Below, one piece after another: positions 48,314-57,225 of a stretch of 64,000 nucleotides of DNA. The translations under genes were made by a program, and so were the position numbers. Source of the stretch: Hyphomicrobiales bacterium (GTDB lineage Bacteria; Pseudomonadota; Alphaproteobacteria; Rhizobiales; Rhizobiaceae); assembly GCA_900470285.1 (NCBI GenBank), contig UCAG01000005.1, positions 564,921 to 628,920 on the forward strand. The letters run 5' to 3'. Within the stretch, counting starts at the first letter, position 1, and each line of letters opens with the position of its first letter. The notes under the pieces are model-generated. The model searched no databases. It had not been told where the DNA came from and saw nothing but the letters and a program-made list of their open reading frames with translations.

Positions 48314-49120
48314 ATGTTGCTTTCATCCCGCCACTGGCCGAGCAAGCTCAGTTCAGACAAGTTTCTGAGCACGTCTTTCCTCTCCGGTCTGGCTCTGGCC
48401 ATGATTGCCGTATCAGTCTCAGTACCGGCTTCCGCCGGAACACTAAGCGGAAAACCGCAGATTTTAGCTTTGAGCGAAACACCTGCCGGTGAAGACGGCG
48501 AAGAGGTCAATCCGGCGCAGGTGCCTTTGCCGGGACCATTGCGTCAGGTTCCGACTGAAACCTATAAAGCACCTGAATCCGGCGCAGCCACAGAAAACGG
48601 CAATCCGGAACGCGATATTACCCGTCCGCATGTTTCACCGGAAGGCAAGATTCCGGAAGTCTCCTATGACTATTCCAAGCTTCCGCAAGCTGTGCAGGAT
48701 ACCCGCAAGAAAATTCTTGATATTGCCAAAGCCGGAAAGATTGACGCTTTAAAGCCACTGCTCGGTGACGGTGGCGAAACCAGCCCGATGCTTTCGCTCG
48801 GTGAATATGACGGCACACCGCTGGAATTTCTCAAAAGCCTTTCCGGTGACAGTAATGGTCAGGAATTGCTGGCCATTCTCGTAGACCTGCTTGAATCCGG
48901 CTATGCGCATCTCGATGCCGGTACACCGAATGAAGTTTATGTCTGGCCATATTTCTTCGCCTACCCGCTGGACAAACTGGATGACCGGCAGATGGTTGAG
49001 CTGTATCAGATTGTGACTGCCGGTGATTTTGAGGAAATGAAGGGCGTCGGCGCCTATATTTTCTACCGTCTCGGCATTACGCCGGATGGCTCATGGAAGT
49101 TTTTTGTAGCCGGCGACTAA
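48314..49120 (+). CDS. Secreted protein of unknown function, 268 residues
   Basis: An N-terminal signal peptide ends near PASAG (about 42). A proline-rich stretch (about 60-110) leads to a mostly helical domain (YDYSKLPQAVQDTRKKILDIAKAGKIDALKPLL) and the conserved-looking VYVWPYFFAYPLDKL and GITPDGSWKFFVAGD. I recall homologues only as hypothetical proteins of Rhizobiales. CCGGAG precedes the ATG. Its last 44 bp overlap the 3' end of the convergent PAP2 gene. Confidence 0.82.
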   Translation: MLLSSRHWPSKLSSDKFLSTSFLSGLALAMIAVSVSVPASAGTLSGKPQILALSETPAGEDGEEVNPAQVPLPGPLRQVPTETYKAPESGAATENGNPERDITRPHVSPEGKIPEVSYDYSKLPQAVQDTRKKILDIAKAGKIDALKPLLGDGGETSPMLSLGEYDGTPLEFLKSLSGDSNGQELLAILVDLLESGYAHLDAGTPNEVYVWPYFFAYPLDKLDDRQMVELYQIVTAGDFEEMKGVGAYIFYRLGITPDGSWKFFVAGD

Positions 49121-50057
49121 CAATCGTCTTTCCCTGCCTGTCAAAGCGTTGCTGAAAACGCTCTGTTGCCCATGCACACAGAGCAAAAACAGCCATACCT
49201 GCCGGTATATCAACAAGATGGTGTCCGCCATGAACCAAAACAGCCGGCAGCACCGCTAAATTCAAAAGCAGGAAAAACGGAAACAGCCATTTAACTGAAC
49301 GGGAATACCAGATGCCCGCCAGTGCCATTACCGTATGAAAAGACGGAAATGAAATCAGCCCCCGCGTATCATTCGGCAGAATAATTTCCGTGCCGTTTTG
49401 CAAAAGATTAGTCAGCTCATTCCCGTAAGATGTGCCCACAATCTGTCGTGAAACGGATGTAACTGCCTCCGGCAACGGAAATAGCGCGCTGGGGCCGATA
49501 GACGGAAATAATATCCAGAACAGAACGGTGAACGCGCCGCTCAGTGTCAGCGTCATAATCATTCCGTGTAAAGCATAGATACGACCGCTGAAGCCTAAAA
49601 GCACTATCAGCACAACAATCTGGTAGAGATTGGATGTATATGCATAACGGAGAATATCATTAATCAGCGGATGGCTGACACTCCATGTTACAGCCTCTAC
49701 CCAATTATAGCCGAGTCTGGCATCCAGAGAGACAAGCCACCAGTCCAGTGACGGACGTAAATTTGGCAAAAACAAGTAATTCAGCAACCCCATAGCTGCT
49801 GTAAAAACCACGAACAGACCGGTACACATGGTGACTGCGCCGATCAGCTCGCTGCGGCCATTTCTGCGATATATAAAACTTAATCCGAACATTAATGCAG
49901 CAAATACAAGCTGCGCACTGTAAGCGAAATAAAAAACCTTCTGTCCTGAACTCAGGATCAACAGCGCATCTGCCAACAGTGTAATAAGGGTAATCGCCAG
50001 CAGAGCCAGTTCTACAGGTCGAAAATAATGATGCAGGACAGATGATTGTGTTTTCAT
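49077..50057 (-). CDS. PAP2-superfamily membrane phosphatase
   Basis: 326 residues with about eight hydrophobic segments. Catalytic motifs SFPSFHTVMA and HGGHHLVDIPAG are in the C-terminal half and the first conserved Lys/Arg region is not obvious, as in the PAP2_3 / inositolphosphotransferase-like branch. Likely substrates are lipid phosphates such as phosphatidate, phosphoinositol or polyprenyl phosphates. The specific one cannot be told. Its 3' end overlaps the preceding convergent gene. Confidence 0.87.
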   Translation of the reverse strand: MKTQSSVLHHYFRPVELALLAITLITLLADALLILSSGQKVFYFAYSAQLVFAALMFGLSFIYRRNGRSELIGAVTMCTGLFVVFTAAMGLLNYLFLPNLRPSLDWWLVSLDARLGYNWVEAVTWSVSHPLINDILRYAYTSNLYQIVVLIVLLGFSGRIYALHGMIMTLTLSGAFTVLFWILFPSIGPSALFPLPEAVTSVSRQIVGTSYGNELTNLLQNGTEIILPNDTRGLISFPSFHTVMALAGIWYSRSVKWLFPFFLLLNLAVLPAVLVHGGHHLVDIPAGMAVFALCAWATERFQQRFDRQGKTIVSRRLQKTSMSHPA

Positions 50058-50124
50058 ACTGCATCAATAAACACAAACTCATTGATCAGTCGTAAATCTA
50101 AAGAAGCGCACTCTAAAATGCGTA

Positions 50125-50151
50125 AGACCGCATTATCGGATAATGCGGTCT
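50125..50151 (-). terminator. pyrC terminator
   Basis: AGACCGCATTAT-CGG-ATAATGCGGTCT is a perfect 12-bp stem downstream of pyrC. On the minus strand it is followed by TACGCATTTT. Confidence 0.75.
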
Positions 50152-50173
50152 CTTATAATTTTCTGCAAAGCGA

Positions 50174-50251
50174 GCTTTATTTTTCCTCTCGGCAAAGCCG
50201 CTTCTCTTACTGTCTCGGCAAAGCCCCGGGTATTACCCTCTCGGCAAAGCC
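50174..50251. repeat. Three tandem 26-bp repeats across the pyrC stop codon
   Basis: TCTCGGCAAAGCC occurs at 50187, 50213 and 50239, exactly 26 bp apart, with partly conserved 13-bp spacers. On the coding (minus) strand each unit reads GGCTTTGCCGAGA. The unit nearest the gene encodes the last residues of PyrC (EALPRG) and its stop. Confidence 0.85.
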
Positions 50252-51567
50252 TCGGCAAATTCAACCGGCTCACCAAGTGCAGGATTAACGATCTCGCCTT
50301 CCCACATCACTTTATGGCCGCGTACAATTGTGCCCACCGGCCAACCGGTGACTGTCTTGCCGTGATATGGTGTCCAGCCCGCTTTCGAACCAGCCTGTTC
50401 ATGCGTGATCGTTACGCTGCGTTTCATATCAACAATTGTCAGATCCGCATCGTAACCGACGGCAATACGACCTTTACGGGACATGCCGAAAATGCGGTTC
50501 GGGCCATGTGACGACAGATCAACAAAGCGTTCCAGCGACAGACGACCGGCATTCACATGATCAAGCATGATCGGCACCAGTGTCTGCACACCGGTCATGC
50601 CGGATGGTGATGCCGGATAAGGCTTCTGCTTTTCTTCCAGCGTATGTGGTGCATGGTCGGAGCCCAGCACATCAACAACGCCCTGTCCGATCCCGTGCCA
50701 GATACCGTCACGGTGGCGTGCATCACGTACCGGCGGGTTCATCTGAATGAGATTGCCGAGTGTTTTATAATCTTCCGAAGACAATGTCAGATGATGCGGT
50801 GTCGCCTCACAGGTTGCCACATCTTTGTAGTCTTTCAGGAATTCAATTTCTTCCGCAGTCGAAATATGCAGCACATGGATGCGCGCACCGGTTTCGCGGG
50901 CAATGCGCACCAGACGCTGGGTGCAGGTCAGTGCTGCAATCTCATCGCGCCAGACCGGATGGCTGGACGGATCGTTTTCAACACGCAGACCTTCACGCTC
51001 ACGCAGGCGGAATTCATCTTCCGAATGGAAGGCTGCACGACGGCGCGTATTACGGAGAATAGACGCCACGCCTTCGTCATCTTCCACCAGCAGGTCACCG
51101 GTTGAAGAGCCCATAAACACTTTGATACCCGCAGCACCCGGCAGGCGCTCCAGTTCTGCTACATCTTTGGCATTGTCACGTGTACCGCCAACCCAGAAAG
51201 CGAAATCGCAATGCATGCGATGTGTGCCACGCTTGACTTTATCAGCCAGCGCTTCAGGTGAAGTTGTCAGCGGCTTGGTATTCGGCATTTCGAAAACAGA
51301 GGTCACGCCGCCAAGTACAGCTGCAAGCGAACCGGTCTGCAAATCTTCTTTATGCTCCAGACCCGGCTCGCGGAAATGCACCTGACTATCCACAACACCT
51401 GGCAGAATATGCAGGCCGGTGCAGTTGATAACCTCGCCTGCGGCATTCTCTGACAGGGAGCCGATAGCAATAATGCGACCATTTTTAACACCGATATCAC
51501 GGACGGCACTGCCGTCATGATTGACTACCGTTGCGCCTTTGAAAATCGTATCGAATGTTGTGGTCAT
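50233..51567 (-). CDS. pyrC: Dihydroorotase
   Basis: Zinc amidohydrolase of pyrimidine synthesis that cyclises carbamoyl-aspartate. The 444-residue class I form has the metal motif DSQVHFREPG (about 60-69), the carboxylated lysine region GIKVFMGSS, HVLHIST, and the catalytic GSDHAPH. AGGAGA lies before the ATG. Tandem repeats sit both at its stop codon and just upstream of its ribosome site. Confidence 0.94.
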   Translation of the reverse strand: MTTTFDTIFKGATVVNHDGSAVRDIGVKNGRIIAIGSLSENAAGEVINCTGLHILPGVVDSQVHFREPGLEHKEDLQTGSLAAVLGGVTSVFEMPNTKPLTTSPEALADKVKRGTHRMHCDFAFWVGGTRDNAKDVAELERLPGAAGIKVFMGSSTGDLLVEDDEGVASILRNTRRRAAFHSEDEFRLREREGLRVENDPSSHPVWRDEIAALTCTQRLVRIARETGARIHVLHISTAEEIEFLKDYKDVATCEATPHHLTLSSEDYKTLGNLIQMNPPVRDARHRDGIWHGIGQGVVDVLGSDHAPHTLEEKQKPYPASPSGMTGVQTLVPIMLDHVNAGRLSLERFVDLSSHGPNRIFGMSRKGRIAVGYDADLTIVDMKRSVTITHEQAGSKAGWTPYHGKTVTGWPVGTIVRGHKVMWEGEIVNPALGEPVEFAEALPRG

Positions 51568-51577
51568 TCACGGCTCT

Positions 51578-51625
51578 CCTGTCTTGCGATAACTCGCTGT
51601 TCCTGACTTGCGATTACTCGCAATG
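51578..51625. repeat. Two tandem 24-bp repeats in the pyrC 5' leader
   Basis: Units 51578-51601 and 51602-51625 match at 19 of 24 positions, sharing CTTGCGAT-x-ACTCGC. Each contains a small inverted repeat (TTGCGAGTAATCGCAA in the outer unit, minus strand) and ends in CAGG next to the pyrC ribosome site. Confidence 0.75.
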
Positions 51626-51696
51626 CGGCTTACGTAACAAAGCGATGAATATCAAGATAATTGCATCTGCACTGCTTTATAAACCGGAAAGTTGAT

Positions 51697-52611
51697 ATGA
51701 CAACGACAGAACCTTTAACTCTGTTTACCGGATCAACCGGAAATCTCGATGACCGTACACAAATCCTTGTGCGCGGTCCCGATGCGGAAGCTTTTCTGCA
51801 ATCCATTTTCACAGCTGATCTGAGTTCCCTCGAAAACGGCATCTTGCGTGCATCGGCACTGCTTAGCCCGCAGGGTAAAATCCAGTTCGATTTTTTGATC
51901 TCGCGCATTGAAGACGGCTTCCGCATTGATCTTGCGAAAGAAGGATCAGAGGTTTTCGCCAAGCGCCTCGCGCTCTATCGCCTGCGTGCCAAAGCTGAAA
52001 TTATTGTTTTAAATGAATCAATTATCAGAATTAGCTGGAAAACTGATTCAGGCAGTTCAGAAAGTGATTCAATTACAGGCGGCGATTACCAGTCTGTGCA
52101 TGATGAGCGTTTCCCGGAAGAAGCACAAGTCCTGCGTCTTTATGCTGAAAGCGGCACCACCTCCCCTGCAACACAGCTTGAGCGCGATGCATGGGCAGCT
52201 CTGCGTATTCACTATGGCATTGCCGAAGGCGGTGCGGATTTCATCATGAATGATGTTTTCCCGCATGATATTAATTTCGAACAATTCAGCGGCGTGTCCT
52301 TCAAAAAGGGTTGTTTCGTCGGACAGGAAGTTGTGTCGCGCATGCAGCATCGCGGCACTGCACGACGCCGGATTTTGCAGGTGACTGCAAAGGCCGATCT
52401 GCCCGCTTCCGACACGCCCATTACTGCTGGCGGCAAAGAAGTCGGAACCTTGCGTAGTGTCAATGGCAGCAACGCGCTCGCTCTGGTTCGCATCGACCGC
52501 GTGAAAGACGCAATGGATAAAAATATTCCGTTGCTCGCCGGTGAAACGGAAGTGAGCCTGACAATCCCTGCCTATGCTAAATTCACATTTCCTGAAGGAG
52601 CAGCAGACTAA
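51697..52611 (+). CDS. ygfZ: YgfZ/GcvT folate-binding protein
   Basis: Tetrahydrofolate-dependent helper in Fe-S cluster assembly and repair. 304 residues from the ATG at 51697 (MTTTEPLTLF), which has GGAAAG upstream. The family signature is KGCFVGQEVVSRMQHRG (about 206-222). The TAA stop overlaps the next ATG, making it the first gene of a coupled trio with the HD hydrolase and nadQ. Confidence 0.92.
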   Translation: MTTTEPLTLFTGSTGNLDDRTQILVRGPDAEAFLQSIFTADLSSLENGILRASALLSPQGKIQFDFLISRIEDGFRIDLAKEGSEVFAKRLALYRLRAKAEIIVLNESIIRISWKTDSGSSESDSITGGDYQSVHDERFPEEAQVLRLYAESGTTSPATQLERDAWAALRIHYGIAEGGADFIMNDVFPHDINFEQFSGVSFKKGCFVGQEVVSRMQHRGTARRRILQVTAKADLPASDTPITAGGKEVGTLRSVNGSNALALVRIDRVKDAMDKNIPLLAGETEVSLTIPAYAKFTFPEGAAD

Positions 52612-53231
52612 TGGCAGTATCCGGCGGTTCCAAAACAAAACCGGTTCGGGCATGGCAGCGTATGTTGTCCGGCCGCAGACTGGATTTGCTTGACCCTTCA
52701 CCGCTGGATATCGAAATCAGTGATATTGCCCACGGGCTGGCACGCGTTGCCCGCTGGAACGGCCAGACCCGTGGTGATCATGCCTATTCCGTGGCGCAGC
52801 ATTCGCTGCTGGTGGAACAGATTTTCCGTGAGCAAAATCCGGATGCTCCCTTGCAGCATCAGCTGCTGGCCTTACTGCATGACGCGCCGGAATATGTGAT
52901 CGGCGATATGATCTCGCCCTTCAAGGCGGTGATGGGCGGTGCCTATAAACAAATTGAAGCACGACTGGAAACTGCCATTCATCTGCGCTTTTCCTTACCA
53001 GCAACCGTGCCTGTAGTTTTAAAAAAAGCGATTAAGAAAGCTGACATTGTTTCCGCTTATTTTGAGGCAACAGAACTGGCTGGTTTCAGCACAGCAGAGG
53101 CCGCAGAGTTTTTTGGACGTCCGCGCGGTTTTCATGCCGGTCACTTTGATTTATCACCACGACCGACCGCCGAGGTAGAACAGGCTTTTATCAACCGATT
53201 CAACACATTGGAGACGCAAATTCATGGCTGA
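52611..53231 (+). CDS. HD-domain hydrolase (YfbR-like)
   Basis: 206 residues. Metal-binding residues of an HD phosphohydrolase are clear: H in DHAYSVAQHSLLV (about 57-69) and HD in ALLHDAPEYVIGD (about 92). The family includes 5'-deoxynucleotidases. Starts within the ygfZ stop (TAATG) and overlaps nadQ by 8 bp. A nucleotide-related role would fit the neighbouring NAD regulator, but that is inference. Confidence 0.88.
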   Translation: MAVSGGSKTKPVRAWQRMLSGRRLDLLDPSPLDIEISDIAHGLARVARWNGQTRGDHAYSVAQHSLLVEQIFREQNPDAPLQHQLLALLHDAPEYVIGDMISPFKAVMGGAYKQIEARLETAIHLRFSLPATVPVVLKKAIKKADIVSAYFEATELAGFSTAEAAEFFGRPRGFHAGHFDLSPRPTAEVEQAFINRFNTLETQIHG

Positions 53232-54228
53232 TGTTTCCGCTGTCGTTGAGGTGGGGTTGAGTGCTGCAGTTGTTACAATCAGCAATAACTGTCCGGTTAT
53301 TCTCTGTTCCGATGATCATGAAATGCCCGCAGCCCATGAGGTTTCCGGCGCGCTCTCGCTGCCTTACGGGCGGTTTGATCCGCTGAAACACCGCACATTG
53401 GAAATGGGTTTGCGGCTATGGGTGGAAGCGCAGACCGCTTTGCGCCTCGGCTATGTGGAACAGCTCTATACATTCGGCGACCGTGGTCGTGCCAAGTCTT
53501 CAACGCCCACAGATGATACGCATGTGATCTCTGTCGGCTATCTGGCGCTGACCCGCCAAAGCGGCGAACAGCCGGAAAATGACTGGCAATATTGGTATGA
53601 CTTCCTGCCTTGGGAAGACTGGCGCAGCGGCAAGCCTGCACTGATCGACCAGCTCATCATCCCCGCCTTGCGCGAATGGGCGCAAAGCGACAAGCGCAGC
53701 CATCCGGCCTATGATCTGCATCAGCTACCACGCCTGACCCGTTTGCGTCTTGCCTTCGGCACCGATGGCATTCAATGGGATGAGGAACGTGTACTCGAGC
53801 GTTATGAGCTGCTTTATGAAGCCGGTCTTGTACGTGAAGCAACCATTGACGGCACTGTCAGCCCGAGCGCGCAGCTGGACGAATTGCAACGTCATACCGG
53901 CAAAGCCATGGTGTTTGACCATCGTCGCATTCTCGCAACCGCAATTGCCCGCCTGCGTGCCAAGTTGAAGTACCGTCCGGTGATTTTCGAGCTGATGCCC
54001 GATTGTTTCACCCTCACCGCCTTGCAGGAAACTGTTGAGGCGATTTCCGGCCGTCATCTGCATAAGCAGAATTTCCGCCGTCTGGTGGAAAATGCCGAGC
54101 TGGTAGAGCCGACCGGTGCCAGCCTCAGCCAGCAACGCGGACGTCCGGCTGCGCTCTACCGTTTCCGCCGTGCGGTTCTGGAAGAGCGCCCAGCGCCGGG
54201 CTTGAAAGTAACGCTGTCTCAGCGATAG
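53224..54228 (+). CDS. nadQ: NadQ/NrtR-like regulator of NAD synthesis with decayed Nudix domain
   Basis: 334 residues. The N-terminal part (about 10-200) follows a Nudix fold pattern, but the position of the Nudix box (LEMGLRLWVEAQTALRLGY) lacks the catalytic REx2EE residues, so it should bind rather than hydrolyse a ligand. The C-terminal segment FTLTALQETVEAI, HKQNFRRLVE and GRPAALYRFRR is the winged-helix end seen in NrtR regulators. From memory, such COG4111 proteins are predicted NAD regulators (NadQ) in Rhizobiales. It lies tail to tail with the nad-pan operon, 5 bp apart. Confidence 0.82.
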   Translation: MADVSAVVEVGLSAAVVTISNNCPVILCSDDHEMPAAHEVSGALSLPYGRFDPLKHRTLEMGLRLWVEAQTALRLGYVEQLYTFGDRGRAKSSTPTDDTHVISVGYLALTRQSGEQPENDWQYWYDFLPWEDWRSGKPALIDQLIIPALREWAQSDKRSHPAYDLHQLPRLTRLRLAFGTDGIQWDEERVLERYELLYEAGLVREATIDGTVSPSAQLDELQRHTGKAMVFDHRRILATAIARLRAKLKYRPVIFELMPDCFTLTALQETVEAISGRHLHKQNFRRLVENAELVEPTGASLSQQRGRPAALYRFRRAVLEERPAPGLKVTLSQR

Positions 54229-54233
54229 ATGAT

Positions 54234-55043
54234 TTAGCGATAAATATGCCGCTCATCAGGAAAGCTGCGGCTTTTCACATCTTCCGCATAGGCTTTCACC
54301 GCCTCGTCAATAGCTGCACCAATGGCACCATATTGGCGGACAAATTTGGCAGGCTTGTCGTTGAGGCCGAGCATATCTTCCAGCACCAGAATTTGCCCGT
54401 CACACTCTGCTGATGCGCCGATACCGATGGTCGGCACGGCAACCTCTGCGGTGATCTCGCGTGACAACGGCTCGACAATACCTTCCAGTACAATGCCGAA
54501 TGCACCGGCATCGGCAACGGCTTGCGCATCCTGCTTAATCAGATCCCACAGCGTCTGATCGCGCCCCTGCACTTTATAACCGCCCATCACATGCACGGCC
54601 TGTGGGGTCAGACCAATATGCGCCAGCACCGGAATGCCGCGTTTGGTCAAAAAGCTGATCGTCTCCGCCATCTGTACGCCGCCCTCGAGCTTAACCGCAC
54701 CACAACCGGTCTCCGCCATGATCCGCGCCGCATTGCGAAAAGCGATCTGCGGACTTTCCTCATAGGAGCCGAACGGCATATCCACCACAACCAGCGCACG
54801 GGATGAGCCACGCATGACAGCCTGCCCGTGCATAATCATCATTTCCAGAGACACACCGATTGTCGACTCCATGCCGTGCATCACCATGCCGACACTGTCG
54901 CCAACCAGCATGAAATCCGCATAGCGGTCAACAATCGCCGCCGTATGGGCATGATAGGCCGTGAGGGATACCAGCGGCACACCGCCTTTGCGGGCACGGA
55001 TTTCCGGCACCGTAATACGGCGAATTTGTTTCTGGACACTCAT
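54234..55043 (-). CDS. panB: 3-methyl-2-oxobutanoate hydroxymethyltransferase
   Basis: First committed step of pantothenate synthesis: ketopantoate from 2-oxoisovalerate and methylene-THF. The 269-residue protein has [29 protein letters not shown] and [17 protein letters not shown], all family landmarks. Last gene of the nadA-nadB-nadC-panC-ASCH-panB run; its start overlaps the ASCH gene stop by 4 bp. Confidence 0.95.
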   Translation of the reverse strand: MSVQKQIRRITVPEIRARKGGVPLVSLTAYHAHTAAIVDRYADFMLVGDSVGMVMHGMESTIGVSLEMMIMHGQAVMRGSSRALVVVDMPFGSYEESPQIAFRNAARIMAETGCGAVKLEGGVQMAETISFLTKRGIPVLAHIGLTPQAVHVMGGYKVQGRDQTLWDLIKQDAQAVADAGAFGIVLEGIVEPLSREITAEVAVPTIGIGASAECDGQILVLEDMLGLNDKPAKFVRQYGAIGAAIDEAVKAYAEDVKSRSFPDERHIYR

Positions 55044-55447
55044 GACTCTCTCCCTTGCTCTTCCTGCTCAAGCGTGTCAGACGTCAACAACACATCGCCC
55101 AACTCAACCTGATAAATACCTCTGGCTGCGACCACCTTCTGATCACATAATACCGGACGTATATCTGTCAGATCCCACGCCAACCAACCATCCTCATAAT
55201 AAGAAGCGCAGGCCGCTGGGATATCAGCTTCTTCAAATGGGCGTATAGTCTTCACCCGCACTAAAGCAACGGCATATCCATCCGGATCTTCTTCACCGTC
55301 CTGACGAAGATAATGCCGGTTTTCGATAATCATCAAATCCTCATCCGGTGCGATATCCGGATGCCAGCGGCGGACTTCCAGTGTTTTCTCGCCACGCGCA
55401 ATAAGAGTTCCGGAAGGTGCAACCACAGACAGAGCTTTGATTTTCAA
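55040..55447 (-). CDS. ASCH-domain protein
   Basis: 135 residues. [25 protein letters not shown] opens the protein across two segments and is characteristic of the ASCH fold (an RNA-binding PUA relative, some members of which are amidohydrolases). [19 protein letters not shown] and [13 protein letters not shown] follow. The start is a TTG 17 bp after panC; no ATG or GTG is available nearby. It lies inside the pantothenate gene run, and its role there is unknown. Confidence 0.8.
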   Translation of the reverse strand: MKIKALSVVAPSGTLIARGEKTLEVRRWHPDIAPDEDLMIIENRHYLRQDGEEDPDGYAVALVRVKTIRPFEEADIPAACASYYEDGWLAWDLTDIRPVLCDQKVVAARGIYQVELGDVLLTSDTLEQEEQGRES

Positions 55448-55464
55448 GGCACTCTCGCTCAGTT

Positions 55465-56322
55465 TTAAAAGCGCAGCACATGCTGGTCGATCAGGCGGGT
55501 TTTGCCAAAACGCACAGTCAGCAGCAACACTGCCGGTGCGGTGAGCTGCTCCGCTGTTTCAGCCAGTGTTTCTGCATCACGAATATCCACGGCTTCGATC
55601 TCACCGCGCGGTTCCTGCTGCAATTTATCGACAACAGCTTGGCGCAATGCCGCAAGTGAGCGCTCGCCCTGATCCACCAAGACTTGAGCCAGTTGCATCG
55701 CCTGCGGCAGGATAACAGCGGCAGCACGGTCTTCCGCACTCAAAAGACTGTTGCGCGATGAGCAGGCCAGCCCATCCGGCTCGCGTACAGTCGGCACGCC
55801 GACCACATCCACCGGCTGATTGAGATCAGCCACCATGCGCTTGATAACCGCCAGCTGCTGATAATCTTTCTCGCCGAAAAAGGCCTTATCCGGCTGCAGG
55901 ATATTAAACAGCTTGCTGACGACCGTAGCCACACCACGGAAATGGTGCGGACGTAATGCTCCCATCAAAATGGTAGAAAGCTCCCCCGCATCGACATAGG
56001 TCGATGTTTTGCCGCTGCCATCCGGATACATCTCACTCACATCAGGCGCAAAAACATAATCACAGCCCTGCTCTTCAAGTAATTTCAGATCACGAGGCAG
56101 ATCACGCGGATATTGCGCCAGATCTTCATTGGGTGCGAATTGTGTGGGATTGACGAAAATCGACACCACAGACACATCGCAATGCTGCTGGCTGTTTTTG
56201 ACCAATGTGAGATGGCCGATATGCAGATAGCCCATCGTCGGCACAAAGCCGATGCTCTTGCTACGGCTACGTTCGGCTCTCAAAGCCGTGCGTAAATCTG
56301 CAATTGTGCGGATCAGTTGCAT
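55465..56322 (-). CDS. panC: Pantothenate synthetase
   Basis: ATP-dependent ligation of pantoate and beta-alanine. 285 residues from the ATG at 56322 (MQLIRTIADL) preceded by GGGGATGAT. Nucleotidyltransferase motif GFVPTMGYLHIGH (about 25-37), VSIFVNPTQF and FGEKDYQQL are present. The KMSKS-like loop reads SSRNSLL. Located 39 bp downstream of nadC. Confidence 0.95.
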   Translation of the reverse strand: MQLIRTIADLRTALRAERSRSKSIGFVPTMGYLHIGHLTLVKNSQQHCDVSVVSIFVNPTQFAPNEDLAQYPRDLPRDLKLLEEQGCDYVFAPDVSEMYPDGSGKTSTYVDAGELSTILMGALRPHHFRGVATVVSKLFNILQPDKAFFGEKDYQQLAVIKRMVADLNQPVDVVGVPTVREPDGLACSSRNSLLSAEDRAAAVILPQAMQLAQVLVDQGERSLAALRQAVVDKLQQEPRGEIEAVDIRDAETLAETAEQLTAPAVLLLTVRFGKTRLIDQHVLRF

Positions 56323-56361
56323 ATCATCATCCCCTGAAAAACCAGTGTGCACTCTATCTCA

Positions 56362-57225
56362 TCAAGTGATGATAATATCCAGCCCGACATCAAGCGTCGG
56401 TGCAGACATTGTGATTTTCGAGGTTGAGATATAGTCGACACCTGTCTCGGCAACGGCTTTCACCGTATCGAAATTAATATTACCCGACGCCTCAAGTTTT
56501 GCGCGCCCGGCATTAATTTTCACTGCCTTAACAAGGGTTTCCGGCGGCATATTATCAAGAAGAATCACATCGGCCTGCACAGACAGCGCCTCTGCCATCT
56601 GTTCCAGCGTATCGACTTCAACTTCGATCTTCACCAGATGTCCGACAAAGCTGCGGGCGGCTTCAATCGCCTGTTTAACCCCGCCTGCAACGGCAATATG
56701 GTTGTCTTTAATCAACACCGCATCGTCAAGGCCAAAACGGTGATTGGCACCGCCGCCGCACCGCACCGCATATTTTGCAAATGAGCGCATACCGGGCATG
56801 GTTTTGCGGGTGTCACAGATTTTCGCCTGCGTATGCGCAATCTTGTCCGCGAAACGTGCCGTGTAAGTCGCAATGCCGGACAGAACCATCAAATAGTTGA
56901 GTGCCACACGTTCAGCCGACAGAATGGAACGGGCATTGCCGCTGATACGGGCAATCTCCTGTCCGGCTTTGATGCGGGTTGCATCAGTGACAGCGATCGA
57001 AACATCCAAGGACGGATCAATCTGTGCGAAAGCGGCACGAACAAAATCCAGACCGGCAAGCACACCATCCTCACGGCTGGTCAGTATCGCTGCTGCCTGT
57101 TTCTCAGGAGAAATCGTGGCATGACTGGTAATATCTCCGGCACGTCCCAGATCTTCGAGCAGCGCATGGCGCACAGCCTCTTCAACCAGCGGACGCGGCA
57201 GAACAGAAGGATAAGCAGTTTTCAT
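56362..57225 (-). CDS. nadC: Nicotinate-nucleotide pyrophosphorylase (quinolinate phosphoribosyltransferase)
   Basis: Converts quinolinate and PRPP to nicotinate mononucleotide. 287 residues with the QPRTase signature: DTRKTMPGMR, RCGGGANHRFGLDDAVLIKDNH, and late LEASGNI. Its ATG shares a base with the nadB stop (TGATG), showing coupling. Confidence 0.95.
   Translation of the reverse strand: MKTAYPSVLPRPLVEEAVRHALLEDLGRAGDITSHATISPEKQAAAILTSREDGVLAGLDFVRAAFAQIDPSLDVSIAVTDATRIKAGQEIARISGNARSILSAERVALNYLMVLSGIATYTARFADKIAHTQAKICDTRKTMPGMRSFAKYAVRCGGGANHRFGLDDAVLIKDNHIAVAGGVKQAIEAARSFVGHLVKIEVEVDTLEQMAEALSVQADVILLDNMPPETLVKAVKINAGRAKLEASGNINFDTVKAVAETGVDYISTSKITMSAPTLDVGLDIIIT

Noticed and set aside
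50174-50251. CRISPR-like array
   Set aside because: Repeats of 13 bp with 13-bp spacers that are themselves similar. The period is far too short for CRISPR and there are no cas genes; it is a simple tandem repeat.
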